Positions 30,288-39,644 are shown, counted from the first letter of the stretch. The stretch is 64,000 nucleotides of DNA from Lactiplantibacillus modestisalitolerans (GCF_005405425.1 NZ_BJEA01000001.1:186001-250000); one strand, 5' to 3'. The notes: generated from the letters alone by a model not told the origin. Numbers and translations: made by a program.

Positions 30288-30303
30288 GATGGTTTAGTCG
30301 TAA

Positions 30304-30377
30304 TCGGGAAAACAGGATTTGAACCTGCGACCCCTACGTCCCGAACGTAGTGCTCTACCAAGCTGAGCTACTTCCCG
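30304..30377 (-). tRNA. tRNA-Pro (CGG)
   Basis: Cloverleaf with acceptor CGGGAAG/TTTCCCG, anticodon loop TTCGGGA between CTACG and CGTAG, and T-arm GGTTCAAATCC. CCA is not encoded. Confidence 0.95.
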
Positions 30378-30434
30378 ATAAAAAATTTAAACAAACAGCC
30401 CTAGTTGCAACAACTAAGACTGTTTAAAATATGA

Positions 30435-30508
30435 TCGGGAAAACAGGATTCGAACCTGCGACCCCCTGGTCCCAAACCAGGTGCTCTACCAAGCTGAGCT
30501 ATTTCCCG
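30435..30508 (-). tRNA. tRNA-Pro (TGG)
   Basis: Acceptor CGGGAAA/TTTCCCG; anticodon stem CCTGG/CCAGG with loop TTTGGGA. Two proline isoacceptors therefore stand side by side, almost identical outside the anticodon arm. Confidence 0.95.
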
Positions 30509-30514
30509 ATACTA

Positions 30515-30589
30515 ATGCACCCAGTAGGAGTCGAACCTACAACCTTCTGATTCGTAGTCAGACACTCTATCCAATTGCGCTATGGGTGC
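30515..30589 (-). tRNA. tRNA-Arg (ACG)
   Basis: Acceptor GCACCCA/TGGGTGC; anticodon stem TCTGA/TCAGA with loop CTACGAA. The ACG anticodon is expected to be deaminated to ICG by TadA. Confidence 0.95.
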
Positions 30590-30598
30590 AAATTAATA

Positions 30599-30684
30599 TG
30601 CCGAGGACCGGGATCGAACCGGTACGGTTATCACTAACCGCAGGATTTTAAGTCCTGTGCGTCTGCCAATTCCGCCACCCCGGC
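30599..30684 (-). tRNA. tRNA-Leu (TAA)
   Basis: 86-nt class II tRNA with a long variable arm. Acceptor GCCGGGG/CCTCGGC; anticodon stem CAGGA/TCCTG with loop CTTAAAA. Confidence 0.95.
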
Positions 30685-30692
30685 AAATTAAA

Positions 30693-30764
30693 AGCGGAAG
30701 ACGGGATTCGAACCCGCGACCCCCACCATGGCAAGGTGATGTTCTACCACTGAACTACTTCCGC
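30693..30764 (-). tRNA. tRNA-Gly (GCC)
   Basis: Acceptor GCGGAAG/CTTCCGC; anticodon loop TTGCCAT. 72 nt, standard T-arm GGTTCGAATCC. Confidence 0.95.
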
Positions 30765-30786
30765 ATATTAAATATTCAATTGTAAA

Positions 30787-30859
30787 TGCCGACTAGAGGA
30801 TTCGAACCTCCGACCTCCTCATTACTAGTGAGATGCTCTGCCAACTGAGCTAAGTCGGC
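30787..30859 (-). tRNA. tRNA-Thr (AGT)
   Basis: Acceptor GCCGACT/AGTCGGC; anticodon loop CTAGTAA between CTCA and TGAG. An A34 threonine tRNA is less common in bacteria than GGT, but it is found in lactobacilli. Confidence 0.92.
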
Positions 30860-30862
30860 ATG

Positions 30863-30944
30863 TGCGGGTGAAGGGACTCGAACCCCCACGTCGTAAGACA
30901 CTAGAACCTAAATCTAGCGCGTCTGCCAGTTCCGCCACACCCGC
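30863..30944 (-). tRNA. tRNA-Leu (TAG)
   Basis: Class II tRNA of 82 nt. Acceptor GCGGGTG/CACCCGC; anticodon stem CTAGA/TCTAG with loop TTTAGGT. First gene of the cluster after the promoter. Confidence 0.95.
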
Positions 30945-31015
30945 ATGATTATTATTAACCATGCCTTGTTGTCGTTCTAACAGGTCTTACTCGGATGCCT
31001 TTTGACAACTATTTA

Positions 31016-31044
31016 ACTTTATCATTTCGTTAAGATGTTGTCAA
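31016..31044 (-). promoter_or_regulatory. Promoter of the tRNA cluster
   Basis: Perfect TTGACA (31044-31039), a 17-base spacer and TAAAGT (31021-31016), about 70 bp before the first tRNA. Confidence 0.85.
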
Positions 31045-31374
31045 CAAGTTTTTTTAATTGTTTTGGATAAATATACCGCGCTTTGAATAAAACGCATCTA
31101 TTTTTCCGACAAGAAATATTATAGCACGTAGCCGCTAAATAGCAAACCTTATTTACAAAAAAAATCACTTTTTTTGTGATTTATCTGCCCGTTTCCAATT
31201 TCGACCCACCATAAACGCTATTCTAACACCACTCTGCGGCATCTGACCATTTATTATTCCGGGTGCGGTTTCTCGAATTTTTTCTAATTTGAGAGATGCT
31301 TTTCCAACGCTTTTGCGGTTTTTCCCCGCTTACCATCCCACCCTTTTCAATTCCTTTCACCAACTAATTATACA
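31045..31374. other. Intergenic region between serS and the tRNA cluster
   Basis: No coding frame is supported. It holds a second terminator-like hairpin at 31156-31182 (AAATCAC/GTGATTT, followed by a T run on the minus strand) that could back up the serS terminator. The rest is unremarkable. Confidence 0.5.
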
Positions 31375-31417
31375 AAACGGACCAGCCCGACTGAATTATC
31401 AGTCCAACTGGTCCGTC
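31375..31417 (-). terminator. Terminator of serS
   Basis: ACGGACCAG pairs with CTGGTCCGT, with GGACTG/CAGTCx stacked inside, then TTTTG on the minus strand, 16 bases after serS. Confidence 0.85.
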
Positions 31418-31432
31418 TAAATAGCGCAATGA

Positions 31433-32710
31433 TTAACGTTGCTTTTCAATCTTAGTCTTGCCGTGCATGTATGGAACTAAAACGTCTGGAATCGTAATCG
31501 TTCCGTCTTCGTTTTGATAGTTTTCCATAATTGCAGCGACCGTCCGTCCAACGGCCAAGCCACTCCCGTTTAAGGTGTGGACAAATTGTAACTTCCCGTT
31601 TTCGTCGCGGTATTGAATATGAGCCCGCCGTGCTTGGAAGTCCGTGCAATTTGAACAGCTTGAGATTTCCCGGTATTTGTTTTGTTCTGGGAACCAAACT
31701 TCCAAATCATGGGTCATCGCCGCCGTAAAGCTCATGTCACCCGTAGTTAACGTAATGACGTGGTATGGCAACCCCAACTTCTTCAATAGTGATTCAGCGT
31801 TATTCGTCAACTTTTCCAATTCATCCCATGAATCTTCCGGTTTAGTGAACTTGACCATTTCAACCTTATTGAATTGGTGCAACCGGATCAAGCCCTTGGT
31901 ATCGCGACCGGCACTCCCGGCTTCTTCCCGGAACGCTGGACTCAACGCAGTAAAGTAAACCGGTAACTTTTCAGCCGGAATGACTTCATCGCGGTAATAG
32001 TTGACCAATGGGACTTCCGCCGTTGGGATTAATGATAAGTCCTGGGTCGTAATCCGGAACGCGTCTTCTTTGAACTTAGGAAACTGTCCGGTTCCGTACA
32101 TTGATTCATCCGTCACCATGTATGGTGGTAAGACTTCCGTGTAACCTTCCGCTTCGTGTTGGTCCAAGAAGAAGTTGTATACGGCCCGTTCCAACTTTGC
32201 ACCGTCGCCGATGTAATACAGGAACCGGCTCCCTGAAACCTTAGCCCCCCGTTCAAAGTCTAAGATACCGAGGTCTTCGCCAAGTTCCCAGTGGGCCTTT
32301 GGTTCAAAATCAAATTGACGGGGCTTACCGATCCGGCGAAGCTCAACCGCGTCTTCTTCCTTTAAACTAACTGGTACGTCTGGGTGCGGAATATTTGGTA
32401 AATGCGCCGCCTTGTCATGCACGTCGGCTTCAACGTTACGCCGCTTTTCATCCAAGGCCTTAATTTCACCACTAACTTTTTGCATCTCAGCAATTTCGCC
32501 ACTAGCGTCTTCCTTATTGCGCTTCTTGGTTGAAATTTCGCCCGAAACCTTATTCCGCAGGGACTTTAATTGTTCGCTTTCCGCAATGAGGTCCCGCCGC
32601 TTTTGATCAGCAGCTAGCAGTTCATCGATGGCTTGCGCCTCAACGCCCCGATGGCCTAGTTGTTCTTTAACGTAGTCTGGCTTTTGACGAATCATTTTAA
32701 GATCTAACAT
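31433..32710 (-). CDS. serS: Seryl-tRNA synthetase
   Basis: Class II synthetase charging tRNA-Ser, 425 residues from ATG 32710 ([14 protein letters not shown]). It has the N-terminal coiled coil that grips the tRNA long arm (about 30-105). The catalytic core has [21 protein letters not shown] (motif 2, about 265) and [17 protein letters not shown] (motif 3, about 382). The upstream part of the open frame belongs to the T-box leader. AAAGGA precedes the ATG. Expression is governed by the serine T-box. Confidence 0.98.
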   Translation of the reverse strand: MLDLKMIRQKPDYVKEQLGHRGVEAQAIDELLAADQKRRDLIAESEQLKSLRNKVSGEISTKKRNKEDASGEIAEMQKVSGEIKALDEKRRNVEADVHDKAAHLPNIPHPDVPVSLKEEDAVELRRIGKPRQFDFEPKAHWELGEDLGILDFERGAKVSGSRFLYYIGDGAKLERAVYNFFLDQHEAEGYTEVLPPYMVTDESMYGTGQFPKFKEDAFRITTQDLSLIPTAEVPLVNYYRDEVIPAEKLPVYFTALSPAFREEAGSAGRDTKGLIRLHQFNKVEMVKFTKPEDSWDELEKLTNNAESLLKKLGLPYHVITLTTGDMSFTAAMTHDLEVWFPEQNKYREISSCSNCTDFQARRAHIQYRDENGKLQFVHTLNGSGLAVGRTVAAIMENYQNEDGTITIPDVLVPYMHGKTKIEKQR

Positions 32711-32739
32711 TTCAGCACGTCCTTTGTTTTTAGTCAAAA

Positions 32740-32958
32740 TAAAAACAGTCTCTCCTCCCAATTGGGACGAAGAGACTGCCATTCGCGGTACCACCCAAGT
32801 TCAGGATCAAATGACCCCACCCTTAAAACGGATAACGGCTCAGCCGTGCAGTATTACCTGCCCACATTGTCGCGTCGGAGTTTCGACGACTGGTTCACAC
32901 CACCCACCAGTTCTCTGAACGTCTACTTGAAACGCGCCGTGTTTAATATTCACTGTCT
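32740..32958 (-). promoter_or_regulatory. Serine T-box riboswitch upstream of serS
   Basis: The T-box sequence GGGTGGTACCGCG lies at 32796-32784. It is followed by a terminator whose stem pairs CAGTCTCT with AGAGACTG before a T run (about 32741-32779). A TCC serine codon in the GAAACTCCGACG segment is the likely specifier. Uncharged tRNA-Ser would bind and favour the antiterminator, switching serS on. Confidence 0.93.
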
Positions 32959-32987
32959 ACTATAAGGCAACTACCGTAAACTCGCAA
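32959..32987 (-). promoter_or_regulatory. Promoter of the T-box-serS transcript
   Basis: TTGCGA (32987-32982), a 17-base spacer and TATAGT (32964-32959). It overlaps the last codons of the deoxynucleoside kinase gene. Confidence 0.7.
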
Positions 32988-33606
32988 CCTTTTCGTCAAT
33001 CAAGCGAATAACTTCCTTGCGAGCCGCTGGATCAGCCACAAAGTCGAGTTGATCACCATCAATCTGCATCTTAGGACTATGATCGTAGTTCGCATACCAT
33101 TGATTGTAGCGTTCGTTTAGCGTTTGGTAGTATTGATAAAGATCCGGATCCTGATCAATTTGTTCGTATGAGCGGCCCCGTTTCTTGATTCGTTCCAACA
33201 TCGTGTCAAAGGAAATGTTGATGTGGATCAATAGGTCAGGACTCTTCTGATGGGGCGCTTCTGGTAATTCCTGCATCATGTTATCTAATAAGGAATCGTA
33301 AATATCAACTTCGGTACTCGTTGCCCGACCGAGGTCACTGTTCAAATGGAATAGTAATGAATCTTCAAAAATTGACCGGTCCAATACGTCCAAGTCGTTA
33401 GCAAATGCAGATTTAATACTGTCTAACCGCTTATTTAAGAAGTAGATTTGTAATAAAAATGCGTATTTTTTAGGGTCCTTATAAAATAATGGCAAAATGG
33501 GATTATCATCCACTGATTCGTAAAACGCTTGGGAGCCAAAGTGCTTGGCAACTAACTGCGTTAAACTCGTCTTGCCGGCACCGATCGTTCCTGACATTAC
33601 AAGCAT
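32971..33606 (-). CDS. Deoxyadenosine kinase-like deoxynucleoside kinase
   Basis: Salvage kinase phosphorylating deoxyadenosine, possibly deoxyguanosine too. 211 residues from ATG 33606, nine bases after AAAGGAG. P-loop GTIGAGKTS (6-14), the FYESVDDNPILPLF substrate region and LDRSIFED (about 77) match the Lactobacillus dAK/dGK family; my reading favours the dAK side. In L. acidophilus these enzymes are heterodimers from tandem genes; here only one gene is present, so a homodimer or a partner elsewhere is possible. Confidence 0.88.
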   Translation of the reverse strand: MLVMSGTIGAGKTSLTQLVAKHFGSQAFYESVDDNPILPLFYKDPKKYAFLLQIYFLNKRLDSIKSAFANDLDVLDRSIFEDSLLFHLNSDLGRATSTEVDIYDSLLDNMMQELPEAPHQKSPDLLIHINISFDTMLERIKKRGRSYEQIDQDPDLYQYYQTLNERYNQWYANYDHSPKMQIDGDQLDFVADPAARKEVIRLIDEKVASLR

Positions 33607-33744
33607 GGGGCGTCTCTCCTTTATTACGTACATCGTTAAAAGCAACACTACATATTGTACGCACCCGCCGCCTAAAATGCAATATCTGGGGTAACTTATT
33701 TCGCTGCTATTAGCATCTTTTCATTAATTTCTTAATATTCACAC

Positions 33745-34509
33745 TCAGGATTCGCGGGCCTTTAACAAGCTAACGTACTGTTCCAAGGTTAAGTGGTGCT
33801 TAGTCATAAATTCGGCACTCGCCCGACCAACGTAACGGAAGTGCCACGATTCGTAATCAATTCCGGTTGACCGCACCCCGTTTTTCGGGAAGCGCAGGAC
33901 AAAGCCATATTGAGCGGCGTGGTTGATTAGCCACCGCTGACCCTTAGATTGATCAGACGCGGACAACAATTGGTTACCATGACTTGTAAACCACTTGGTA
34001 TTAATAATATCCGCAGCTAAACCGGTTTGGTGTTCACTGCCGCCCGGGACGGCCACGTACTCCCGCGTTAACTTCAACGCTTGTTTAGCCGACTTACCTT
34101 GTTCTTTATAGGTTGCAATCGACTGGTTCCAAACCCGCTTCTGATCCGCGACCGACCGGTAACCCGAAACCGCGCTCGTCTGATAGCCGGCCTTTTCGGC
34201 CCCGTTAATGAATGCGGTTAATGGTTTTTGAATCGACTGGCGGACGGTAATTCCGTCAACCTGAACCTTCTTAAAGGACAATTCTCCGTGCCGGTGCCAC
34301 TTATTAACGACGATCAAGTCGGCATCGGTCGACTTAACCCCCTTAGGTAACTGGCGAATTAGCCGCTGGCGGTTGGTCGTCTTTTTAGCAACGCTACTTT
34401 GCCGTGCAGTGGCCGTTTTCGCCGTCGCTTGTTGACCGCTACACCCCGCAACCAATAAGCTCAGACTAACTAGTACTCCTAGATAAAGACTACGTTTACG
34501 TAATACCAT
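33745..34509 (-). CDS. VanY-like D,D-carboxypeptidase lipoprotein
   Basis: Zinc peptidase of the peptidase M15B family, expected to trim the terminal D-Ala from peptidoglycan stem peptides. 254 residues. A lipobox LVAGC with C23 anchors it outside the membrane. Zinc-site motifs S-E-H-x-x-G-x-A-x-D (near 158-167) and E-S-W-H (near 220) are both intact, as is the SGYRS segment. No van regulators are nearby, so this is a housekeeping wall hydrolase and not a vancomycin-resistance gene. Confidence 0.9.
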   Translation of the reverse strand: MVLRKRSLYLGVLVSLSLLVAGCSGQQATAKTATARQSSVAKKTTNRQRLIRQLPKGVKSTDADLIVVNKWHRHGELSFKKVQVDGITVRQSIQKPLTAFINGAEKAGYQTSAVSGYRSVADQKRVWNQSIATYKEQGKSAKQALKLTREYVAVPGGSEHQTGLAADIINTKWFTSHGNQLLSASDQSKGQRWLINHAAQYGFVLRFPKNGVRSTGIDYESWHFRYVGRASAEFMTKHHLTLEQYVSLLKARES

Positions 34510-34603
34510 TCACACTCACTGCCCTTTCACCCTTTAAAGTACCACCGTAACACTTCGAATACTTCCCGCGCCACATGCTTTTGAAAATATCTTAACTTTT
34601 ACA

Positions 34604-34646
34604 AGAGCGCGGACCAAAAGTTGGTTAGCTGGCGCACGTTTCGGCT
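34604..34646 (-). repeat. Repeat R1, internally deleted remnant D
   Basis: 43 bp that keep only the two ends of the R1 element: GCCGAAACGTGCG with CCAGCT on one side, TTGGTCCGCGCTCT on the other. The core is missing. Confidence 0.55.
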
Positions 34647-34664
34647 ATTAATTATGCGACGACC

Positions 34665-34704
34665 CAAATAAGGCCGCGACAACGGTCACGGCCTTATTTT
34701 AAAA
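34665..34704. terminator. Bidirectional terminator downstream of lysP
   Basis: AAATAAGGCCG pairs with CGGCCTTATTT; T/A tracts flank both sides. Between lysP and the vanY-like gene, it probably ends lysP transcripts. Confidence 0.75.
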
Positions 34705-34761
34705 CTCTGTATCAATTGGTGCTGAGATGCCGCCAATGTGGTCCTGTGGTGCTGTGCTAGA

Positions 34762-34885
34762 TGGCCGAAACGTGCTCCAGACCAACTGACGCCTGCGCCT
34801 GCTACGATAACGGCCCAACGCAAAGTGCGCGTCAGGCCGTTATCTAGGCAGTGCTCAGCGTCAACCCGTTGGTCTTCCGCACTCT
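34762..34885 (+). repeat. Palindromic intergenic repeat R1, copy B
   Basis: About 124 bp. Perfect inner stem GATAACGGCC/GGCCGTTATC and complementary outer arms (CCAAC/GTTGG). Its right end (CACTCT) reaches into the lysP stop codon at 34886-34884, so the element supplies part of that codon. Confidence 0.8.
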
Positions 34886-36347
34886 AATCATCATGCCTAC
34901 TCTGGCTCAAATCAACCTGATCCAGCGGAATCATCTTTGTCCGATAACGAATTTTATAATAAACGTACAGTACAATAAACAGCGGAATACTCATGTAAGT
35001 AACCCCAATCGCCTGCCAATCCAGCGTAGCAAACGAATGAATATCCTGACCCACAATCACGATTAAACATAGTAGAAACGCAAACAACGGGCCAAACGGG
35101 AACCACTTCGCATGGTAGCGCAACTCACTAAGTTGGTGACCCTGCTTGACGAACGCCCGCCGGAAACGCAAGTGCGAAATGGCAATCCCTAACCAAGCAA
35201 TAAACCCGGTCAACCCACTCGCAGAAACCAAGAAAATGTAGATCCGTTCACCAAACATGCTCGAGAGGAACGTCAGTAACCCAATCACCGTCGTTCCTAA
35301 CAACGCCATAATCGGAATTCCGCGGCGGTTAACGCGGCCAAAGGTCTTTGGTGCGTAACCTTGCAAGGAAAGTGAGTATAGCATCCGCGTCGAGGCGTAC
35401 ATCCCCGAGTTAGCCGCGGACAACACGGACGTCAAGATGACCGCGTTCATCACGCTAGCGGCGGCGGCTAAGCCGGCGCGTTTAAAGACCAACGTGAACG
35501 GACTAATTGCAATATCAGTTGCGGACGACCCCAAAAGGTCCTTTGACGTATAGGGGATAATCGCCGCAATCACGAAAATGGCAAGCACGTAAAAGAGAAT
35601 GATGCGCCAGAAAACCTGTTTAATGGCCGCCGGAATACTTTTTTCCGGTGTCGCTGATTCCCCAGCCGTAATCCCAATTAATTCGGTCCCTTGAAACGAG
35701 AAGCCGGCCACAACGAATACGCTGAGGATCGTCGGGATCCCCCCAACGAACGGTGCCTTCTTGTAGCTGAAGTTTTCAAGGCCGGTCGCGTGACCACCCA
35801 TAATGCCAAAAATGGTTAAAACCCCGACCACGAGGAAGATTAATACGGTCACCACTTTAATCAGCGATAACCAGTATTCCGTCTCACCAAACGAACGAAC
35901 TGATAGCGCGTTGATCATGAAGATCAGAACGAGCGCAATCAAACTAAAGACCCAGCCGGGAATGTCTGGCAACCAGAATTGCATGACGATCGCCGCGGTA
36001 CTAATATCGACCGCTAAGGTAATCGCCCAGTTAAACCAATAATTCCAGCCCATCGCAAACCCGAGGGCCGGGTCAACAAACTTAGTTGCGTAGGTCGAAA
36101 ACGAACCCGAAACGGGTAAGTACGTTGCCATTTCACCCAGACTGGTCATTAAAAAGTAGACCATGATTCCAATGCCAACGTAGGCGAGTAACGCGCCCCC
36201 CGGTCCGGCCGTTGAAATTGCGGAACCCGACGCTACGAATAAGCCGGTCCCAATACTACCACCCAGTGCAATCATGGATAAGTGCCGGGTCTTCAGCGAC
36301 CGGTGCACTTCTTGATGTTGTTCTTCTGCCACTTGCAGAACCTCCAA
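34884..36347 (-). CDS. lysP: Lysine-specific permease LysP
   Basis: Amino acid:proton symporter of the APC superfamily, 487 residues and about 12 membrane segments. By recall it is very close to E. coli LysP along its whole length: SMIALGGSIGTGLFVASG near 24, VSGSFSTYATKFV, GFSFQGTELIGITAGES near 215. The lysine riboswitch upstream confirms the substrate class. GGAGG precedes the start. The C-terminus is short and hydrophilic, and the stop codon abuts repeat R1-B. Confidence 0.93.
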   Translation of the reverse strand: MEVLQVAEEQHQEVHRSLKTRHLSMIALGGSIGTGLFVASGSAISTAGPGGALLAYVGIGIMVYFLMTSLGEMATYLPVSGSFSTYATKFVDPALGFAMGWNYWFNWAITLAVDISTAAIVMQFWLPDIPGWVFSLIALVLIFMINALSVRSFGETEYWLSLIKVVTVLIFLVVGVLTIFGIMGGHATGLENFSYKKAPFVGGIPTILSVFVVAGFSFQGTELIGITAGESATPEKSIPAAIKQVFWRIILFYVLAIFVIAAIIPYTSKDLLGSSATDIAISPFTLVFKRAGLAAAASVMNAVILTSVLSAANSGMYASTRMLYSLSLQGYAPKTFGRVNRRGIPIMALLGTTVIGLLTFLSSMFGERIYIFLVSASGLTGFIAWLGIAISHLRFRRAFVKQGHQLSELRYHAKWFPFGPLFAFLLCLIVIVGQDIHSFATLDWQAIGVTYMSIPLFIVLYVYYKIRYRTKMIPLDQVDLSQSRHDD

Positions 36348-36400
36348 AAAATCGATTTATATCTAAAAGTGTTCACACCGATTCAGGTAAGCCCAACCAA

Positions 36401-36650
36401 AATAAAAAGCCCCTTTGCAAACTGCGCAAAAAGACTTTCATCAGATGGTATACTTTAGCTGATTTCATCGTCGATAGCGCCCCGCGGTAATTCTTACCGC
36501 GACAGTCCTTGATTTATTCAACCAAGGCCCAACCGGCGCGCGGGTCAGTCACCCGCCGATTTCGGCGATCGCCCCGTTCCCCAGACCGCGTTAGCACTAA
36601 CCTGCTTTGGCCTGGATACTGATGTTGATCGCATCCTCTTCTTTCGATAT
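36401..36650 (-). promoter_or_regulatory. Lysine riboswitch (L-box) upstream of lysP
   Basis: Conserved L-box pieces occur in order on the minus strand: AGAGGATGCGA near 36640, GCCGAAATCGGC, then GTTGAATAAATCAAGGACTGTCGC and GGGCGCTATCG near 36475. An expression platform follows: an 11-bp stem with wobble pairs (AGTCTTTTTGC with GCAAAGGGGCT, 36408-36436) and TTTTATTTT. Lysine binding should favour the terminator and switch off import. Confidence 0.93.
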
Positions 36651-36658
36651 ACTCAACC

Positions 36659-36687
36659 ATTATACAAAATCATATCTCGTTTGACAA
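36659..36687 (-). promoter_or_regulatory. Promoter of the riboswitch-lysP transcript
   Basis: TTGTCA (36687-36682), a 17-base spacer and a perfect TATAAT (36664-36659). It starts ten bases after the alsS stop. Confidence 0.85.
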
Positions 36688-36696
36688 CGATCAATT

Positions 36697-38379
36697 TTAA
36701 TAGAATTGATCCGGTAACATGGTCTTACCTAAGGCCTTGTTATCCGCATAATCAATCGGCACGTCAATTACAACCGGCCCCTGGGTCTTAAAGGCTTGGT
36801 CTAAGACCGCGTCTAATTGCGTTGGGTCTTCAACCCGCAGCCCAGTTGCACCATAACTCTCGGCGTACTTCACAAAATCAACCGGACCAAACTTAACGGC
36901 CGCGTTTTCACCGTACTTCATTTCTTCTTGGAACTTAACCATGTCATAAGCACCGTCATTCCAAATCAAGTGCACGATGTTTAAATTCAAGCGAACCGCG
37001 GTCTCCAATTCCTGACTGGAGAACAGGAAGCCACCATCACCCGAAACGGAAACAATCTGGGTGTTAGGCCGCACTAAGGCCGCCGCAATCGCCCATGGTA
37101 AGGCAACCCCCAACGTTTGCATCCCGTTACTGAAGAGCAAGTGGCGCGGTTCGTAACTCCGGAAATGCCGGGCCATCCAAATGTAGTGACTCCCAACGTC
37201 CACCGTGACCGTCATGTCATCCGTAACCCGCTTTTGGAGGGCGGCGATAACGGATAACGGGTGGTTTAAGGTCGACTTTGGATCGATATTTGGCACAAAG
37301 TCCCGCGTTTGAAGGCGTTCTTGTAAGCCGTTCAAGTAATCCTTGGAGGCTTCACTCAATTCGTACCCCTTCATGTAAGGTAACAAGAAGTCTAACGTTT
37401 GGGCGATGTCACCAACTAATTCAGTTTCTGGTTGGAAGTTATGGTCGAGTTCGGCGCGCATGTCGTCAACAACGACGATCCGGGCCTTTCCTTCGGCGTT
37501 CCAGTTCCGTGGTTCGTATTCAATTGGATCATAGCCAACCGCGATGACTAAGTCGGACTTCTTCAATAACATGTCCCCTGGTTGGTTGCGGAATAAGCCC
37601 ACCCGGCCAAAGAAGTGGTGGGCTTCCAAGTCGCGAGAAATCACTCCGGCCGCTTGGAAAGTTTCAACCACTGGTAAGTTCGCGGCGGTCACTAAGTTCC
37701 GAATCGCCTTCGTCACTTCTGGTGAGGAAGCCCGCATCCCAACGAGCAGGACTGGTAACTTCGCGGCCTTGATCTTTTGTGCTAATAAAGTGGCTTCCAC
37801 CGGACTAGCCGGTCCCAATTTAGGGGCTTGGATTGGTGGAATCACGGGCGTCCGCACAACCGAGTCGGTAACGTCCTGGGGGATGCTGACAAAGCTAGCC
37901 CCCTGCTTAGCAGCGGTAGCTTCCTGGTACGCGTTGGCGAGCACTTCCGAAACGTTTTCCGGTTCCTGAACTTCGGCACTATACTTCGTAATTGGCTTGA
38001 ACAGCGCCGCATTATTCATACTTTGATGGGTTAGTCGGAGCAAGTCGGCCCGTTGCACTTGACCAGAAATTGCTAAGACCGGGTCCCCTTCAGCGGTGGC
38101 CGTAACCAAGCCAGTGGCTAAGTTGCTGGCCCCGGGACCGGAAGTCGTCAGCACAACGCCGGGCTTACCGGTAATCCGACCAATTCCAGCCGCAATGAAC
38201 GCCGCGTTTTGTTCGTGGCGGGTGACAATTAATTTCGGTGACTTCGGGTTAACGGGATGTTCCAAGCGTTCGAACACCCGGTCAATTTTGGCCCCCGGAA
38301 TCCCAAAGACGTATTTTACATCGTGGTTCACGAGACTATCGACGATCGCGTCGGCCCCGTAATATTTATTATCTGCCAT
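36697..38379 (-). CDS. alsS: Catabolic acetolactate synthase
   Basis: TPP enzyme condensing two pyruvates to 2-acetolactate, the first step to acetoin/2,3-butanediol. 560 residues. Catalytic glutamate E56 in [12 protein letters not shown]-binding motif beginning [11 protein letters not shown] near 440. It lacks an FAD-type long insertion and a regulatory subunit gene, which favours the catabolic AlsS over biosynthetic IlvB. The decarboxylase alsD is not adjacent. GTAGGGAG precedes the ATG. It lies downstream of an Rrf2-type regulator on the same strand. Confidence 0.92.
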   Translation of the reverse strand: MADNKYYGADAIVDSLVNHDVKYVFGIPGAKIDRVFERLEHPVNPKSPKLIVTRHEQNAAFIAAGIGRITGKPGVVLTTSGPGASNLATGLVTATAEGDPVLAISGQVQRADLLRLTHQSMNNAALFKPITKYSAEVQEPENVSEVLANAYQEATAAKQGASFVSIPQDVTDSVVRTPVIPPIQAPKLGPASPVEATLLAQKIKAAKLPVLLVGMRASSPEVTKAIRNLVTAANLPVVETFQAAGVISRDLEAHHFFGRVGLFRNQPGDMLLKKSDLVIAVGYDPIEYEPRNWNAEGKARIVVVDDMRAELDHNFQPETELVGDIAQTLDFLLPYMKGYELSEASKDYLNGLQERLQTRDFVPNIDPKSTLNHPLSVIAALQKRVTDDMTVTVDVGSHYIWMARHFRSYEPRHLLFSNGMQTLGVALPWAIAAALVRPNTQIVSVSGDGGFLFSSQELETAVRLNLNIVHLIWNDGAYDMVKFQEEMKYGENAAVKFGPVDFVKYAESYGATGLRVEDPTQLDAVLDQAFKTQGPVVIDVPIDYADNKALGKTMLPDQFY

Positions 38380-38447
38380 TTTTTAAGCTCCCTACCTTTG
38401 TGAAAAATCAATGTTAGAATACCACACTTAAGCCCGTAATCATAGGC

Positions 38448-38477
38448 ATTTTAAGCCTTGTGAAAAAAGTTTGTAAA
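38448..38477 (-). promoter_or_regulatory. Promoter of alsS with adjacent palindrome
   Basis: TTTACA/TTACAA and TAAAAT with a 17-18-base spacer. Just upstream, 38487-38502 reads TGACGG-ACGG-CCGTCA, a perfect six-base inverted repeat that could be an operator, possibly for the neighbouring Rrf2 protein. Confidence 0.6.
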
Positions 38478-38557
38478 CGCACCCGCTGACGGACGGCCGT
38501 CAAACTAAGCTTTTACAGCGAAAACGCATACAATTTAATTTGTGCTTGTACCATCGC

Positions 38558-39082
38558 TCACTTAGCCCGCCGCATCCGGGCTAACAACGCGTTTAATTGC
38601 GCCATTTTATCACTCGACTGGTCCGTCCAATCAAGCACCGGAATCGTTTCAACCATCAACAACTGTTTAATGAGCGAAGCCAACGTTTGTTGGGCCAAAA
38701 AGTCGAGCCAACGCTGGTCCGCCTGCGCAAACAGGTCGCTGACGATTTTGGTCCCGGCGTTTGCGACTGGCTCAATGTCTTGAAACACCCGGTCGAAGTC
38801 CCCCGTATTTGGAAAGGTGTGCAGGGTTCCTTCCAGGGCCGCTACCAAGTCCGTAATCGAAATTGTTTCGGGGGCTCGCGCTAAGTGCACGCCCCCGTTA
38901 TTACCACTCGTGGAGGTGACGAGCCCCGCTACGGCTAATTTACGAATAATTTTACGCAAATAACTAGCCGAGCCACCAATTCGCTGGTGGATGACCGCGG
39001 CCGTAATCGGCACCGCGGGCTCCTGGGTCGCCAGAAGCACTAAAATACAAGCCGAACGCTCAAATGATTTAGCGAGTTGCAT
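38558..39082 (-). CDS. Rrf2-family transcriptional regulator
   Basis: 175 residues from ATG 39082 (MQLAKSFERSAC). Winged helix: ITAAVIHQRIGGSASYLRKI then LVTSTSGNNGGVHLAR, which is the Rrf2 layout. The three-cysteine iron-sulphur cluster of IscR/NsrR is absent, so a redox-independent, YwnA-like sensor is more likely. The first 14 bases overlap the end of the GNAT gene, implying coupled translation. alsS is the obvious target to test. Confidence 0.82.
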   Translation of the reverse strand: MQLAKSFERSACILVLLATQEPAVPITAAVIHQRIGGSASYLRKIIRKLAVAGLVTSTSGNNGGVHLARAPETISITDLVAALEGTLHTFPNTGDFDRVFQDIEPVANAGTKIVSDLFAQADQRWLDFLAQQTLASLIKQLLMVETIPVLDWTDQSSDKMAQLNALLARMRRAK

Positions 39083-39644
39083 GTTGTTCATCCCCCGGCG
39101 CGGGTGCAACGCCCACGCAATCATAAAATAATTCCATTTGACCAGCCCCAAACGGCGCGTGTTGCGGGTGTCGGAACTGATCATACTTGTGAAAATTAGC
39201 CCGCTCTAAAATTAATTTGGAAGCCACGTTATCCGCCAAACAACTCGCGGTAATGCGGTTCAAATGTAAGCTTTCAAAGGCGTACCGTTGAATCCGGGTA
39301 ACGGCCGCCGTCATAATCCCCTGGTGCCAATCCGCCGCGTTCAACATGTAGCCTAAATCTAATTCATGCGGGGCGGGTTCGCCATAACGGTTCATCCGCT
39401 CATAGAGACCGACGCTCCCCACGACTCGCCGTTGGTCCGCAACCACGATTGCATAAACTTGGGGTAGCTTCAGTTGCTGTTTGAGTAAAAATTCAGCCTC
39501 TGAAAAACTGTGCGCCGGGGTAAACCCAGCCGGTGCTGCCACCGCGTAGTCCCGAACGAGTGCGTAGTAATCCGCAGCATCGCTAGCAACAAACGGCCGT
39601 AACACTAACCGGACACCCTGAGCCGTGACCGTTACCATTTCCAT
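39069..39644 (-). CDS. GNAT-family N-acetyltransferase (RimJ/RimL-like)
   Basis: 192 residues from ATG 39644, six bases after AGGTGGG. It shows the RimJ/RimL pattern: RLVLRPFVASDAADYY at the N-terminus, GYMLNAADWHQGIMTAAVTR in the acetyl-CoA site, and NRITASCLADNVASKLILER. Substrate cannot be told; ribosomal-protein, tRNA or small-molecule acetylation are all possible. It is translationally coupled to the Rrf2 gene. Confidence 0.85.
   Translation of the reverse strand: MEMVTVTAQGVRLVLRPFVASDAADYYALVRDYAVAAPAGFTPAHSFSEAEFLLKQQLKLPQVYAIVVADQRRVVGSVGLYERMNRYGEPAPHELDLGYMLNAADWHQGIMTAAVTRIQRYAFESLHLNRITASCLADNVASKLILERANFHKYDQFRHPQHAPFGAGQMELFYDCVGVAPAPGDEQHATR

Noticed and set aside
30073-30297. 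74-residue open frame
   Set aside because: It lies entirely within repeat R1-A and the tRNA-cluster terminator.
33745-34509. Vancomycin-resistance gene vanY
   Set aside because: No vanRSHAX neighbours; it is a common chromosomal lipoprotein carboxypeptidase.
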